This document shows positions 24,780-32,076 of a stretch of DNA of 36,960 nt, in pieces. Numbering within the stretch: position 1 is the stretch's first letter; each line of letters starts with the position of its first letter. Origin of the DNA: Oscillospiraceae bacterium (GTDB lineage Bacteria; Bacillota; Clostridia; Oscillospirales; Oscillospiraceae); assembly GCA_022793685.1 (NCBI GenBank), contig JAAWDI010000028.1:1-36960 (forward strand), given 5' to 3'. Under the pieces are notes generated by a model. It saw only the letters and a program-made list of their open reading frames with translations. It searched no databases and was not told the DNA's origin. Position numbers and translations under genes: made by a program.

Positions 24780-24810
24780 GAGGGTAACAAAGCTGTGAGG
24801 AGGATGTTCT

Positions 24811-25210
24811 ATGGCAGAGCGGTTTCAGATGAACGGCATGACGCCGGTAGGGGCGGAGGTCTGTCCCGACCCCCGCTTTACTTATATGACGCCGGAGGAG
24901 GTGCAGGAGCTGGCGGACCGCATCATGCCCGGCGAGCTGCATGTGGAGCACGTCAAACGGCAGTGCCGCAACCTTGCCTATGGCCCCCTGCCGGAACAGC
25001 AGCTGGACGTCTACCTGCCGGAGGCGGGGGACGGCCCCTTCCCGACAGTCATCTATGTCCACCCGGCTGTATGAGAAAATCGTGGCGCTGTGTGGGCAGG
25101 AGCGGGCGGAGCTTGACTTGGTCCCCGGCTATACCCACTCTGACCCCCGCTTTTTGGACGAGGCAAACACAGAGCGCCGCTTTGCCTTTTTTGACAAGCA
25201 CCTCAAATAA
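24811..25210 (+). pseudogene. Alpha/beta-hydrolase (esterase) with internal deletion
   Basis: The N-terminal part (24811-25074) reads like the start of a clostridial esterase and reaches YGPLPEQQLDVYLPE, then TVIYVHPAV and a stop. The oxyanion-hole HGGG should follow VIYVH. From about 25065, in another frame, the sequence resumes as YEKIVALCGQERAELDLV and GYTHSDPRF, ending in FAFFDKHLK; this is the C terminus of the same family with the catalytic-histidine region. The nucleophile serine segment and most of the fold are missing, so several hundred bases have been lost and the frame shifted. The remaining short peptide is unlikely to have enzyme activity. Confidence 0.85.
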
Positions 25211-25215
25211 GCGCA

Positions 25216-25251
25216 GGGCCGCGCCGCCGGAATAACCCGGCGGCGCGGCCC
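25216..25251. terminator. GC-rich bidirectional terminator-like hairpin
   Basis: A perfect 15-bp GC stem (25216-25230 with 25237-25251) is followed by CTTTCG. It lies between the convergent esterase remnant and dinB. The T-run is short, so the terminator call rests mainly on stem strength and position. Confidence 0.75.
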
Positions 25252-25256
25252 TTTCG

Positions 25257-26495
25257 TTAAGGCTTGCTTTCTTCTTCCGGTTCCCGTTCGTGAACCACAT
25301 CGCTGTCCATACCGCGGGCGGAGCGAATGGCCTCTTTACCGAACTTTTGACGGATGGCGTCCATGGCTTTTTCCAAGTCCTCCCGCTTGTCCCGCTTGTG
25401 TGGTTCAGCGGCAGAGAACAGGTCTAACTGTTCGGCGGCCTCACTTTCCGGCAGAAGGTTCAGGCCGGTCAGGGTGAGGGCGCGTATGGGCGCTTTGTTC
25501 ACGTCCCAGCTGTCTATGATAAGCCCCATCGCGCATGCAATCAGGTCACGGGAAACATAAGTGGGGGCTGGCAGGGGCCTTTGACGGCAAATGTCCTTGA
25601 AATTGGGGTCACGAATAGTAACCTGCAAGGTGGTGCACTTCAGCCCGTACCGCCGAAGACGGCCCGCCACGCTGTCCGCGATGAGGGCAACGCCGGTGCG
25701 AATATCATCCTCTCCCAGCAGATTGCGGCGGAAGGTGATGCCGTTGCCCACGGACTTGGGCGGCTCGTGAAAGCCGGCGGGCTTGACGGCGGAGCGGTCG
25801 ATGCCGTTGGCATAGTCGTGAAGCTGGCCGCCCTGTTTGCCCAGCAGAAGCGCCAGCGTTTCCCGGTCGAATTGAGCCAGGCCGCCGATGGTGGTCACGT
25901 CGTATTTTTTCAGCAGGGACGCCGCCGCCCGCCCCACGTATAAAAGGTCGGTCACCGGCAGGGGCCAGACGATGCCACGGAAATTTTCCTCTGTGATGAC
26001 GGTGGTGGCGTCCGGCTTTTTATAGTCGCTGCCCAACTTGGCAAAGACCTTATTGAAGGACACTCCTACCGAAAGGGTCAATCCCAGCTCCCGCTTGACG
26101 GTCTCCCTGATTTCATCCGCCAGCTCTTTTGGGGACTTATGGAACAGATGGAGGGAGCCGGTCACATCCAGCCAGCTTTCATCGATGCCGAAGGGTTCTA
26201 CCAAATCGGTGTAGCGGGCATAGATAGCGTTGACCAGCTTGGAATACTGCTTATAAGGCTCTCGATGGGCGGGCAGGAGCACCAATTCAGGGCATTTCCG
26301 CTGCGCTTGCCAGATGGTTTCCGCCGTTTTGACCCCCTTGCGCTTGGCATGTTCGTTTTTTGCCAGGATGATGCCGTGACGGGTGGTGGGGTCGCCGCAC
26401 ACCGCCACGGGGAGGTGGCGCAGCTCTGGGTGGGAGAGCAGCTCCACCGAGGCGAAAAAGCAGTTTAGGTCGCAGTGAAGAATGACGCGCTCCAT
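25257..26495 (-). CDS. dinB: DNA polymerase IV (Y-family)
   Basis: Translesion polymerase of 412 residues. Catalytic Asp9 is in HCDLNCFFASVE, where one of the two phenylalanines acts as the sugar gate. Asp105-Glu106 are in GIDESWLDVT. The little-finger domain follows after about residue 240. A beta-clamp binding motif, QLDLF, lies in the C-terminal tail. The start is ATG with AGGAGG eight bases upstream. The promoter (TTGACT, 17 bp, TATGCT) has a LexA box over its -35, so DNA damage should induce it. Confidence 0.94.
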   Translation of the reverse strand: MERVILHCDLNCFFASVELLSHPELRHLPVAVCGDPTTRHGIILAKNEHAKRKGVKTAETIWQAQRKCPELVLLPAHREPYKQYSKLVNAIYARYTDLVEPFGIDESWLDVTGSLHLFHKSPKELADEIRETVKRELGLTLSVGVSFNKVFAKLGSDYKKPDATTVITEENFRGIVWPLPVTDLLYVGRAAASLLKKYDVTTIGGLAQFDRETLALLLGKQGGQLHDYANGIDRSAVKPAGFHEPPKSVGNGITFRRNLLGEDDIRTGVALIADSVAGRLRRYGLKCTTLQVTIRDPNFKDICRQRPLPAPTYVSRDLIACAMGLIIDSWDVNKAPIRALTLTGLNLLPESEAAEQLDLFSAAEPHKRDKREDLEKAMDAIRQKFGKEAIRSARGMDSDVVHEREPEEESKP

Positions 26496-26518
26496 CTGTG
26501 CCGCCTCCTTTCACCATG

Positions 26519-26547
26519 AGCATAGCACACTGTCAATTAAAAGTCAA
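26519..26547 (-). promoter_or_regulatory. Promoter of dinB
   Basis: On the minus strand TTGACT (26542-26547), a 17-bp spacer and TATGCT (26519-26524). The LexA box at 26545-26558 overlaps the -35. Confidence 0.7.
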
Positions 26548-26558
26548 ACAGATGTTCG
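26545..26558. promoter_or_regulatory. lexA box: LexA (SOS) box shared by dinB and the radical SAM gene
   Basis: Read on the minus strand it is CGAACATCTGTTTG, close to the B. subtilis-type LexA consensus CGAACRNRYGTTYG. It overlaps the dinB -35 and ends 9 bp before the -35 of the divergent radical SAM gene. Confidence 0.75.
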
Positions 26559-26567
26559 AGAAAATGA

Positions 26568-26596
26568 TTGACAAAACAGGGCGGCTGTGGCACCAT
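26568..26596 (+). promoter_or_regulatory. Promoter of the radical SAM gene
   Basis: A perfect TTGACA, a 17-bp spacer and a weak CACCAT lie 23 bp upstream of the ATG. The strong -35 with poor -10, next to the LexA box, fits a damage-regulated gene. Confidence 0.55.
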
Positions 26597-26618
26597 AAAG
26601 CAGGGGGGAGGGAGCGCC

Positions 26619-27509
26619 ATGGAGTACATCGAGGCCAAGCATATTTTGCACCGCAACAAGTCCACCGGCTGGTTCGGCACCGACCACACCATGAACCTTT
26701 ACCGTGGCTGCTGCCACGGCTGCATTTACTGCGACAGCCGCAGCGCCTGCTATCAAATCGACGATTTTGATAAGGTGCGGGCGAAACAGGAGGCCCTCAA
26801 GCTGCTGGGTGAGGAGCTGCGGCGTAAGGTGCGGCCTGCTTTCATTGCTCTGGGCGGCATGAGCGACACCTATAACCCCTTTGAGGCGGAGCTGAACTTG
26901 ACCCGCCACGCGCTGGAGCTGATTGACGCGTACAACTGCGGGGCGGCCATCGCCACAAAAAGCGACCTCATTGTCCGCGACGCTGATATACTCTCCATGA
27001 TGAAAGAGCACTCCCCCGTGCTGTGCAAGGTGACGGTCACCACCACGGACGACGCCCTTGCGGCGAAGGTGGAGCCGGGTGCGCCCTCACCCACGCGGCG
27101 GCTGGCCGCTATCCGGAAACTGTCGGCGGCGGGCATCTTCACCGGCGTTCTGCTGATGCCAGTGCTGCCTTTTCTGGAGGACAGCGAAGAGCAGGTGCTG
27201 GCGGTGGTGCGCAAAGCGGCGGAGGCGGGGGCGCGGTTCGTGTACCCGGCCTTGGGCATGACCCTGCGGCAAAACCAGCGGGACTATTATTATGCCCAGT
27301 TGGAGCGGCTGTTTCCCGGCGAGGGTCTTGTGGAACGTTACCGCAAGACCTACGGAGACCGCTATGAATGTTACAGTCAAAATGTGCGGCAGCTATGGCG
27401 CGCGTTCGCAGCGGAATGTGACAGGCTGGGACTGTTGTACCAGATGAAGCATATCATTTCCGCCGTCACCCGAGGCTATGGCGACCGCCAGCTCAGCTTT
27501 TTCGATTAA
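26619..27509 (+). CDS. SPL-type radical SAM protein (spore photoproduct lyase-like family)
   Basis: A radical S-adenosylmethionine enzyme of 296 residues. The iron-sulfur motif is CCHGCIYC (a CX3CX2C cluster) within LYRGCCHGCIYCDSR. The family relates to spore photoproduct lyase, but most members outside spore formers' splB have no proven substrate. The C terminus is RQLSFFD, and QLSFF resembles a beta-clamp binding motif like QLDLF in DinB. Start at ATG 26619 with a GGGGGAGGGAG ribosome site; a GTG or TTG earlier in frame is less likely. It is divergent from dinB across a LexA box. A DNA-repair role is inferred from these two facts. Confidence 0.88.
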   Translation: MEYIEAKHILHRNKSTGWFGTDHTMNLYRGCCHGCIYCDSRSACYQIDDFDKVRAKQEALKLLGEELRRKVRPAFIALGGMSDTYNPFEAELNLTRHALELIDAYNCGAAIATKSDLIVRDADILSMMKEHSPVLCKVTVTTTDDALAAKVEPGAPSPTRRLAAIRKLSAAGIFTGVLLMPVLPFLEDSEEQVLAVVRKAAEAGARFVYPALGMTLRQNQRDYYYAQLERLFPGEGLVERYRKTYGDRYECYSQNVRQLWRAFAAECDRLGLLYQMKHIISAVTRGYGDRQLSFFD

Positions 27510-27541
27510 AAAACGGGAACGGTATCTACCGTTCCCGTTTT
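27510..27541. terminator. Bidirectional intrinsic terminator
   Basis: A perfect 15-bp stem (27510-27524 with 27527-27541) with A and T tracts serves the radical SAM gene and the convergent riboflavin transporter gene. Confidence 0.92.
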
Positions 27542-27552
27542 TGGCTTTTTTA

Positions 27553-28266
27553 TCAGCCGCCGATTTTCAGAACGCCCATCATCACCAGCGCCAGTAGCAC
27601 CAGCGTGACCAGCACAAACAGGGCGGCAATCACATGGCCCACGCCAAAACGGCGCTGTGCATCGGCGCTGTTCGACGGACTTTCCGGCGCCAAACGGGCC
27701 TTCCGCAGAGCGGTGACCACCGGCTTGTAGAGAAGCATGACCAGCGCGGCGTTGATGCCGCCCTTCACCAGATTGAAGGGAAGGAACACGGTGGGCAGCA
27801 TGGCGGTCACCACAGCGCGGGGAACCTCCATGTAAATAGGCGTAATGAGGAAGTTCCACAGCAGCATGGCGACGGTCATGGCCACCACACCGGTCACAAG
27901 GCCGCTCACCGCGCCCGCCATGGTGCGCTTGCGCTTGTAAATGGCAGCGGCGGTGCAGGCAAAGGCTCCGGTGGAGATGATGTTCATAATCAGGCCGGTG
28001 GGGCCGGTGGTGGAGAAGGTGACCATCTCAATCAGTGCGGAAATAACGGTGATGGCCAGCGCGGGCAGCGGCCCGAAGAGGAAGCCGCCGATGACCACCA
28101 CTGCGTCCTTCAGGTCGAAGGACAGGATGCCCTGTACCTTGGGGACGAAGCGGCACACATAGGTCAGCACCAGCGAGATGGCGCACAGCATGGCCATGCT
28201 GACCAGAGTGTGGGTGTTGATGCGGCTGCGGTTTGGGGTTTGGGTCAGTTCCGGTTGGGTCTGCAT
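27553..28266 (-). CDS. ribU: Riboflavin ECF transporter S-component (RibU)
   Basis: A membrane substrate-binding subunit of 237 residues with about six helices, which captures riboflavin and works with a shared energy-coupling module encoded elsewhere. FDLKDAVVVIGGFLFGP is the S-component block near residue 55. PTGLIMNIISTGAFA and FNLVKGGINAALVM are also typical of RibU. The 3' part extends into a last helix and ends KIGG. The ATG at 28266 has AAGGAG nine bases upstream. The FMN riboswitch and terminator in its leader confirm the vitamin: high FMN should shut the gene off. Confidence 0.94.
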   Translation of the reverse strand: MQTQPELTQTPNRSRINTHTLVSMAMLCAISLVLTYVCRFVPKVQGILSFDLKDAVVVIGGFLFGPLPALAITVISALIEMVTFSTTGPTGLIMNIISTGAFACTAAAIYKRKRTMAGAVSGLVTGVVAMTVAMLLWNFLITPIYMEVPRAVVTAMLPTVFLPFNLVKGGINAALVMLLYKPVVTALRKARLAPESPSNSADAQRRFGVGHVIAALFVLVTLVLLALVMMGVLKIGG

Positions 28267-28293
28267 ACAAAACAACTCCTTGCGGTAAAGTAA

Positions 28294-28354
28294 AACACCT
28301 GAAAGGAAAATGCCTTTCAGGTGTTAATCACAAGGAGAGGTGCACAATTAACAC
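28294..28354 (-). terminator. Riboswitch expression platform: terminator with competing antiterminator
   Basis: On the minus strand the terminator pairs 28313-28325 with 28294-28306 (13 bp, loop of six) and ends in TTTACTTT. An alternative pairing of 28347-28354 (GTGTTAAT on the minus strand) with 28321-28328 (ATTAACAC) takes up the first bases of the terminator stem. The two structures exclude each other. The upstream strand of the antiterminator abuts the FMN aptamer, giving FMN-induced termination. Confidence 0.85.
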
Positions 28355-28466
28355 ATCTTCTTCCATCCAGACTATACTGTCGGTTCCGGAATTGCACCGG
28401 GTCAGCCACCGAGAAGGTGGGTCGCGGACTTTACCGCCGGTCGGGAATTTCACCCTGCCCTGAAGA
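28354..28466 (-). promoter_or_regulatory. FMN riboswitch (RFN element)
   Basis: The minus strand contains the conserved RFN blocks in order: AGGGTGAAATTCCC, GACCGGCGGTAAAGTCCGCG, GGTGCAATTCCGGAACCGAC, and AGTATAGTCTGGATGGAAGA at the closing side. These are the canonical aptamer sequences that bind FMN. The aptamer lies between the promoter at 28494-28521 and the terminator/antiterminator, and controls ribU. Confidence 0.97.
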
Positions 28467-28493
28467 CATTCAATTCAGTTGTTTTCTGTCTTT

Positions 28494-28521
28494 ATTATAG
28501 CAGAGTATGAGGAAATTGCAA
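28494..28521 (-). promoter_or_regulatory. Promoter of the riboswitch-ribU unit
   Basis: On the minus strand TTGCAA (28516-28521), a 16-bp spacer and a perfect TATAAT (28494-28499) lie about 28 bp upstream of the aptamer. Confidence 0.8.
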
Positions 28522-28554
28522 CACTCTTTTCAAACGAATCCTGTTGAACAGAAT

Positions 28555-28568
28555 CGAAAGAATGTTCG
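28555..28568. promoter_or_regulatory. Candidate second LexA box
   Basis: CGAAAGAATGTTCG fits CGAACRNRYGTTYG with a single mismatch (A for C in the fifth position). It ends 9 bp before the -35 of the SLOG-family gene, the same offset as the LexA box before the radical SAM gene. One mismatch falls in a core half-site, so the call is weak. Confidence 0.35.
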
Positions 28569-28577
28569 GCGAAAAGA

Positions 28578-28606
28578 TTGCACTTTTTGTCCCAATATTG
28601 TACAAT
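28578..28606 (+). promoter_or_regulatory. SigA-type promoter of the SLOG-family gene
   Basis: TTGCAC, a 17-bp spacer and TACAAT lie 30 bp upstream of the ATG. Confidence 0.75.
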
Positions 28607-28636
28607 TAAGTAAAACCGAAAGGAAGGTGTCGTTTT

Positions 28637-29149
28637 ATGAAGTCTGCGGCCACATGCTGCTTTACGGGCCACCGCCCGTCCAAGCTCCCATGGGGGACGA
28701 ATGAAGACGATGAACGCTGCCTCCGGCTGAAAGAACGCCTTGCGTCAGAGGTGCAGACCGCCTATGATAACGGCTACCGCCACTTCATCTGCGGGATGGC
28801 CCGCGGCGCGGATTTTTATTTCTGTGAGGCTGTGCTTGCCCTGCGGGAACGCCACAGCGATGTAACAGTGGAGGCCGCCCTTCCGTGCGAGACCCAAGCC
28901 AGCCGTTGGCCGGAAAAGGACCGCAGCCGGTACTTTTCTCTTGTTGCCCAGTGCGATGTGGAGTCTGTCATCCAGAGCCACTATGATAAAGGCTGTATGC
29001 AGCGCCGTGACCGCTATATGGTAGACCATTCCTCGCTTTTGCTGGCGGTGTATAACGGCCTGCTGGGCGGCACCATGTACACCCTGACCTATGCCATGCG
29101 CCATGGTGTGGAAACCCGTGTCATCAGCCTGGACGAATATGAGATGTGA
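28637..29149 (+). CDS. SLOG-family protein, YpsA/DUF1273-like
   Basis: A cytoplasmic protein of 170 residues with a Rossmann-like SLOG fold. TCCFTGHRPSKLPWG is the conserved N-terminal block and FICGMARGADFYFCEAV the nucleotide-binding-loop region. The end reads LGGTMYTLTYAMRHG followed by a last strand. YpsA homologues bind nucleotides and affect cell division or stress in Firmicutes; members also occur on mobile elements and in prophages. It is a lone gene with its own promoter and terminator. Its role here is not determined. Confidence 0.85.
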   Translation: MKSAATCCFTGHRPSKLPWGTNEDDERCLRLKERLASEVQTAYDNGYRHFICGMARGADFYFCEAVLALRERHSDVTVEAALPCETQASRWPEKDRSRYFSLVAQCDVESVIQSHYDKGCMQRRDRYMVDHSSLLLAVYNGLLGGTMYTLTYAMRHGVETRVISLDEYEM

Positions 29150-29153
29150 CAAT

Positions 29154-29195
29154 AAAAGAAGGGCCTCCTTCCCGCCGGAAGGAGGCCCTTCTTTT
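29154..29195. terminator. Bidirectional intrinsic terminator
   Basis: A perfect 19-bp stem (29154-29172 with 29177-29195) with A and T ends serves the SLOG-family gene and the convergent MFS transporter gene. Confidence 0.93.
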
Positions 29196-30447
29196 ATTGG
29201 TTGTCCTGCTGTGCATCACAGGGTGCTTCAGTGGTTTGCAGGGCTTTCACCCGCGTTTTATAATGCTTCCAGGTGAATGCAAAGACCAAGATACCAAGGA
29301 ATACCGGAATGGCGCTGGCCGTGAACATAGCGCCGTGGCTTCCGGTCTGCGCTACAATCAGTCCGGCCAGCGTGGGGCCGACGAACAGGCCAAGGTCAAA
29401 GCCGAGGAAGCTGGTGTTGCTGGCGACGCCGCGGCGGCTGGGGGGCACAACCTGAATGGCCATGGATTGGAGCAGAGGGCTGACCGTACCCCAGCCAACG
29501 CCGGTTAAAACAGCGGCAAACAGGATAGCGGGCAGGGTATGGACAAGGCCGATAATCAGAAGTCCGGCTGCCATCAAAACAGCACAGGGATAGAAAACAA
29601 AGGCGGGGCCTTTTTTGTCCAGCAGCTTACCGGTAAAGGGACGGGAAACCAAGCTGGCAATGGCATTGACGGTGAAGTAAAGGCCGATGCCGCTGAGGCC
29701 GTACTCGGCCGCATAGGGCACCATAAAGGAGTTGGCCAAAATAGAGGACATGGAAATCAAGGCCGTCACAACAGAGGGCCGAACCGCGTCCAGGGACAGA
29801 ATGTTATGATACCAGGGACCGGCTGCGGAAGCGCTGCGGTCCGGTTTGGGCTGGGGGGCAATCAGAATACAGGGGATGACCGAGACGGCGGAGATAAAGG
29901 CGGCGGCCAGGAAGGTCAGAAAAAAGCCGCCGCCCTCTCCCAGCGTTTGCTCTCCCAAGTCCCGCAAAGCAAGGCCGAGGCTGGGGCCGAAAGCGGTGCC
30001 CACAATGCCGCTGAGGCCGAAAATGCCGATGCCGGAGCCCATCTTCTCCTTGGGCAGGCTGTCGCTGGCCACAGTCAGGCCCAGAGAGCCGACCAAGCTG
30101 AACTGGACGCCGTGGAGTACGCGGGAAGCGATAAACAAGCCTACCGAACGGGAGGCGGCATAACCCAGATTGACGACCACGCCTAACGCAAAGGCGAAAA
30201 TCATCAGCTTTTTCTTGTCCATCATGGTGACCATAGGTCCGGAAACGGGGCGCATGGCAAAGGAAACCCCGAAATAGAGGCCGGAAATCATACCGATGAT
30301 GCTGGCCCCTGCGCCGGTATAGGCGGCATAGGTGGTGACCAGCGGATTGACGATGTTTTGCCCCAGATATAAAAAGACATTGGCTAACAGGCAGCAAATA
30401 AAGGTGCGGTTCCAAATCGTAACCCTTTTTTCAGAAGTCTGCGGCAT
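29194..30447 (-). CDS. MFS transporter (paralogue 1)
   Basis: A major-facilitator membrane transporter of 417 residues with about twelve helices. The block YFGVSFAMRPVSGPMVTMMDKKKLMIF contains the family's conserved loop between helices 2 and 3 (read in two halves, RP-SGP and MDKKK). DSLPKEKMGSGIGIFG and SRPFTGKLLDKKGP are further family-like loops. I start at ATG 30447 with GGAGG upstream. It is strongly similar throughout to the next gene at 30600-31850, so this is a tandem duplication. Drug or metabolite efflux is likely, but the substrate is unknown. Its promoter carries a palindrome that the other copy lacks. Confidence 0.88.
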   Translation of the reverse strand: MPQTSEKRVTIWNRTFICCLLANVFLYLGQNIVNPLVTTYAAYTGAGASIIGMISGLYFGVSFAMRPVSGPMVTMMDKKKLMIFAFALGVVVNLGYAASRSVGLFIASRVLHGVQFSLVGSLGLTVASDSLPKEKMGSGIGIFGLSGIVGTAFGPSLGLALRDLGEQTLGEGGGFFLTFLAAAFISAVSVIPCILIAPQPKPDRSASAAGPWYHNILSLDAVRPSVVTALISMSSILANSFMVPYAAEYGLSGIGLYFTVNAIASLVSRPFTGKLLDKKGPAFVFYPCAVLMAAGLLIIGLVHTLPAILFAAVLTGVGWGTVSPLLQSMAIQVVPPSRRGVASNTSFLGFDLGLFVGPTLAGLIVAQTGSHGAMFTASAIPVFLGILVFAFTWKHYKTRVKALQTTEAPCDAQQDNQ

Positions 30448-30465
30448 AAAGCGCCTCCGTTCATT

Positions 30466-30519
30466 TGTTGTGAAAACAACACTTGTATTTAGGATATGCC
30501 ATCTGGGGCCGGATGTCAA
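30466..30519 (-). promoter_or_regulatory. Promoter and palindromic operator of MFS paralogue 1
   Basis: On the minus strand TTGACA (30514-30519), a 17-bp spacer and TATCCT (30491-30496). The palindrome TGTTGTGAAAACAACA (30466-30481; 6-bp arms, 4-bp centre) overlaps the expected start of transcription, as a repressor site would. Confidence 0.65.
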
Positions 30520-30550
30520 GCAATTACAGCGTTTCTTTCCGGTTATAGTG

Positions 30551-30583
30551 CAAACACCGCTGAGCAGCACTCAGCGGTGTTTG
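30551..30583 (-). terminator. Hairpin after MFS paralogue 2
   Basis: A perfect 14-bp stem (30551-30564 with 30570-30583, five-base loop) lies 16 bp past the stop of paralogue 2 on the minus strand. No T-run follows, so it could instead protect the mRNA end. Confidence 0.6.
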
Positions 30584-30599
30584 CCGTAAGGGGAGGGTA

Positions 30600-31850
30600 T
30601 TACTTGCCTACCGGAGCGTCCTTGTGCTCCAAAACCTTGGCGCGCACCTTGAAGCGCCGCCATGTAAAGATGAATACAATCAAGCCGAGCACCACGGGGA
30701 TAATGCCGCAAAGGAACATCTTGGAATAGTCGTGAACATTGGCCACAATCAGTCCGCCCAACGTTGGGCCGAGGAAGTAGCCCAAATCCATTCCGAAATA
30801 GTTGGTGTTGCTGGCGACGCCCCGCTTGGCGGGAGAGACCGACTGAATGGACATGGCCTGAATGGTGGGCTGGATGGCGCCCCAGCCGGCTCCGGCCAGC
30901 GCGGCGGCGGCGAGGACGGCGGGCAGGGAATGAACCAGTCCTACAATGACGAAGGAAAGGATAAACAGAATCGAGCAGGGGTAAAGGGTGACAGCAGCGC
31001 CGTACTTATCCAACAGGCGGCCGCTCAGGGGGCGGCTGACCAGCAGGACGAGGGCATACACGGTGAAAAAGGAGCCGATTCCGGCAATGCCGAACTGCTC
31101 AGAATAGGGAACCATGTAAGTGTTATACAGGATAAAAGCCATGGAATAAAGGGCCATCAGCACGGCGGGGGGAAGGGCGTCCACCGCAACGATGTTCTTG
31201 TACCACGGGCCGAGGGCGGCCAGCGCCTTGCGGTCGGGTTTGGGCTGGGTGGTCATCAGGAAGCAGGGAATCAAAGAGATGACCATAAAGCCGGCCGCCG
31301 CAAGGAAGGTGAGGCGGAACCCGCCGCCGTCGCCCCACAGCTCGTTGCCCCATGTGCGCAGAGCCAGACCGACGCTGGGGCCAAGGGCGGTGCCGAACGC
31401 GCCGCCCACGCCGAAAATGCCGATGCCGGAGCCCATTTTTTCCTTGGGCAGGCTGTCGCTGGCCACGGTGAGGGTCAGGGAGCCGATGAGGCTGAACTGA
31501 ACGCCGTGGAGCAGGCGGGCCGCCACGAAAAGGCCGATGGTGTTGAAGGTGGCATAGGCCAGATTGACCGCCACGCCCAAGGCATAGGCGAAAATCATCA
31601 GTTTTTTCTTATCCATCATGGTGACCATAGGCCCGGAGATGGGGCGCATGGCGAAGGAAATTCCGAAATACAAGCCGGAAATCATGCCCACGACGGTGGC
31701 GCCTGCGCCCAAAAAGGTCGCATAAGAGGTGACCAAGGGGTTGACCACGAACTGCGACATACACAGGCAGACGTTGGCGATGATGCAGCAAATAAAGGTG
31801 CGGTTCCAGATGGTGACTTTTTTCTCGCCGGTTAAATTGGCGTTCTGCAA
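30600..31850 (-). CDS. MFS transporter (paralogue 2), TTG start
   Basis: A twelve-helix major-facilitator transporter of 416 residues, closely related to paralogue 1. Both share VTIWNRTFICC at the N terminus, MRPISGPMVTMMDKKK (with V in the other copy) and DSLPKEKMGSGIGIFG. No ATG or GTG lies near the expected start. A TTG at 31850 with AGAGGGGGC upstream gives an N terminus three residues longer than that of paralogue 1, so I use it. The frame stays open upstream, but that part does not resemble a transporter. Substrate unknown. Confidence 0.87.
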   Translation of the reverse strand: MQNANLTGEKKVTIWNRTFICCIIANVCLCMSQFVVNPLVTSYATFLGAGATVVGMISGLYFGISFAMRPISGPMVTMMDKKKLMIFAYALGVAVNLAYATFNTIGLFVAARLLHGVQFSLIGSLTLTVASDSLPKEKMGSGIGIFGVGGAFGTALGPSVGLALRTWGNELWGDGGGFRLTFLAAAGFMVISLIPCFLMTTQPKPDRKALAALGPWYKNIVAVDALPPAVLMALYSMAFILYNTYMVPYSEQFGIAGIGSFFTVYALVLLVSRPLSGRLLDKYGAAVTLYPCSILFILSFVIVGLVHSLPAVLAAAALAGAGWGAIQPTIQAMSIQSVSPAKRGVASNTNYFGMDLGYFLGPTLGGLIVANVHDYSKMFLCGIIPVVLGLIVFIFTWRRFKVRAKVLEHKDAPVGK

Positions 31851-31883
31851 GGAGAGCGCCCCCTCTCTTTTTGATAATAACCT

Positions 31884-31922
31884 TAATAATATTAGTTTAT
31901 CACAACGGCAGGGGAAGCGCAA
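31884..31922 (-). promoter_or_regulatory. Promoter of MFS paralogue 2 with AT-rich palindrome
   Basis: On the minus strand TTGCGC (31917-31922), a 17-bp spacer and TAAACT (31894-31899). The palindrome TAATAATATTA (31884-31894) sits at the transcription start. It differs from the operator of paralogue 1, so the copies are probably regulated separately. Confidence 0.5.
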
Positions 31923-32029
31923 GGCGCAGAGGGTGGAATATCCTGCCTCGGCAACCCAGAAAAAAGAGAGGATACGGCTTGGAAACTGGTGCTTTTTCAC
32001 AAATGAGGAAGGCTGATTTTGATATAAGA

Positions 32030-32064
32030 AGAGGTCTCTCCGGCTTTTTACCGGAGAGACCTCT
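32030..32064. terminator. Intrinsic terminator after the ClpE-type gene
   Basis: A perfect 14-bp stem (32030-32043 with 32051-32064, seven-base loop) lies 13 bp beyond the stop of the unfoldase gene. The T-tract on the minus strand is interrupted (TCTTATAT). Confidence 0.7.
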
Positions 32065-32076
32065 GACTACCCATGG

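Noticed and set aside
24811-25210. Programmed frameshift in the esterase gene
   Set aside because: The middle of the protein, including the nucleophile region, is missing, so a frameshift alone could not make a working enzyme.
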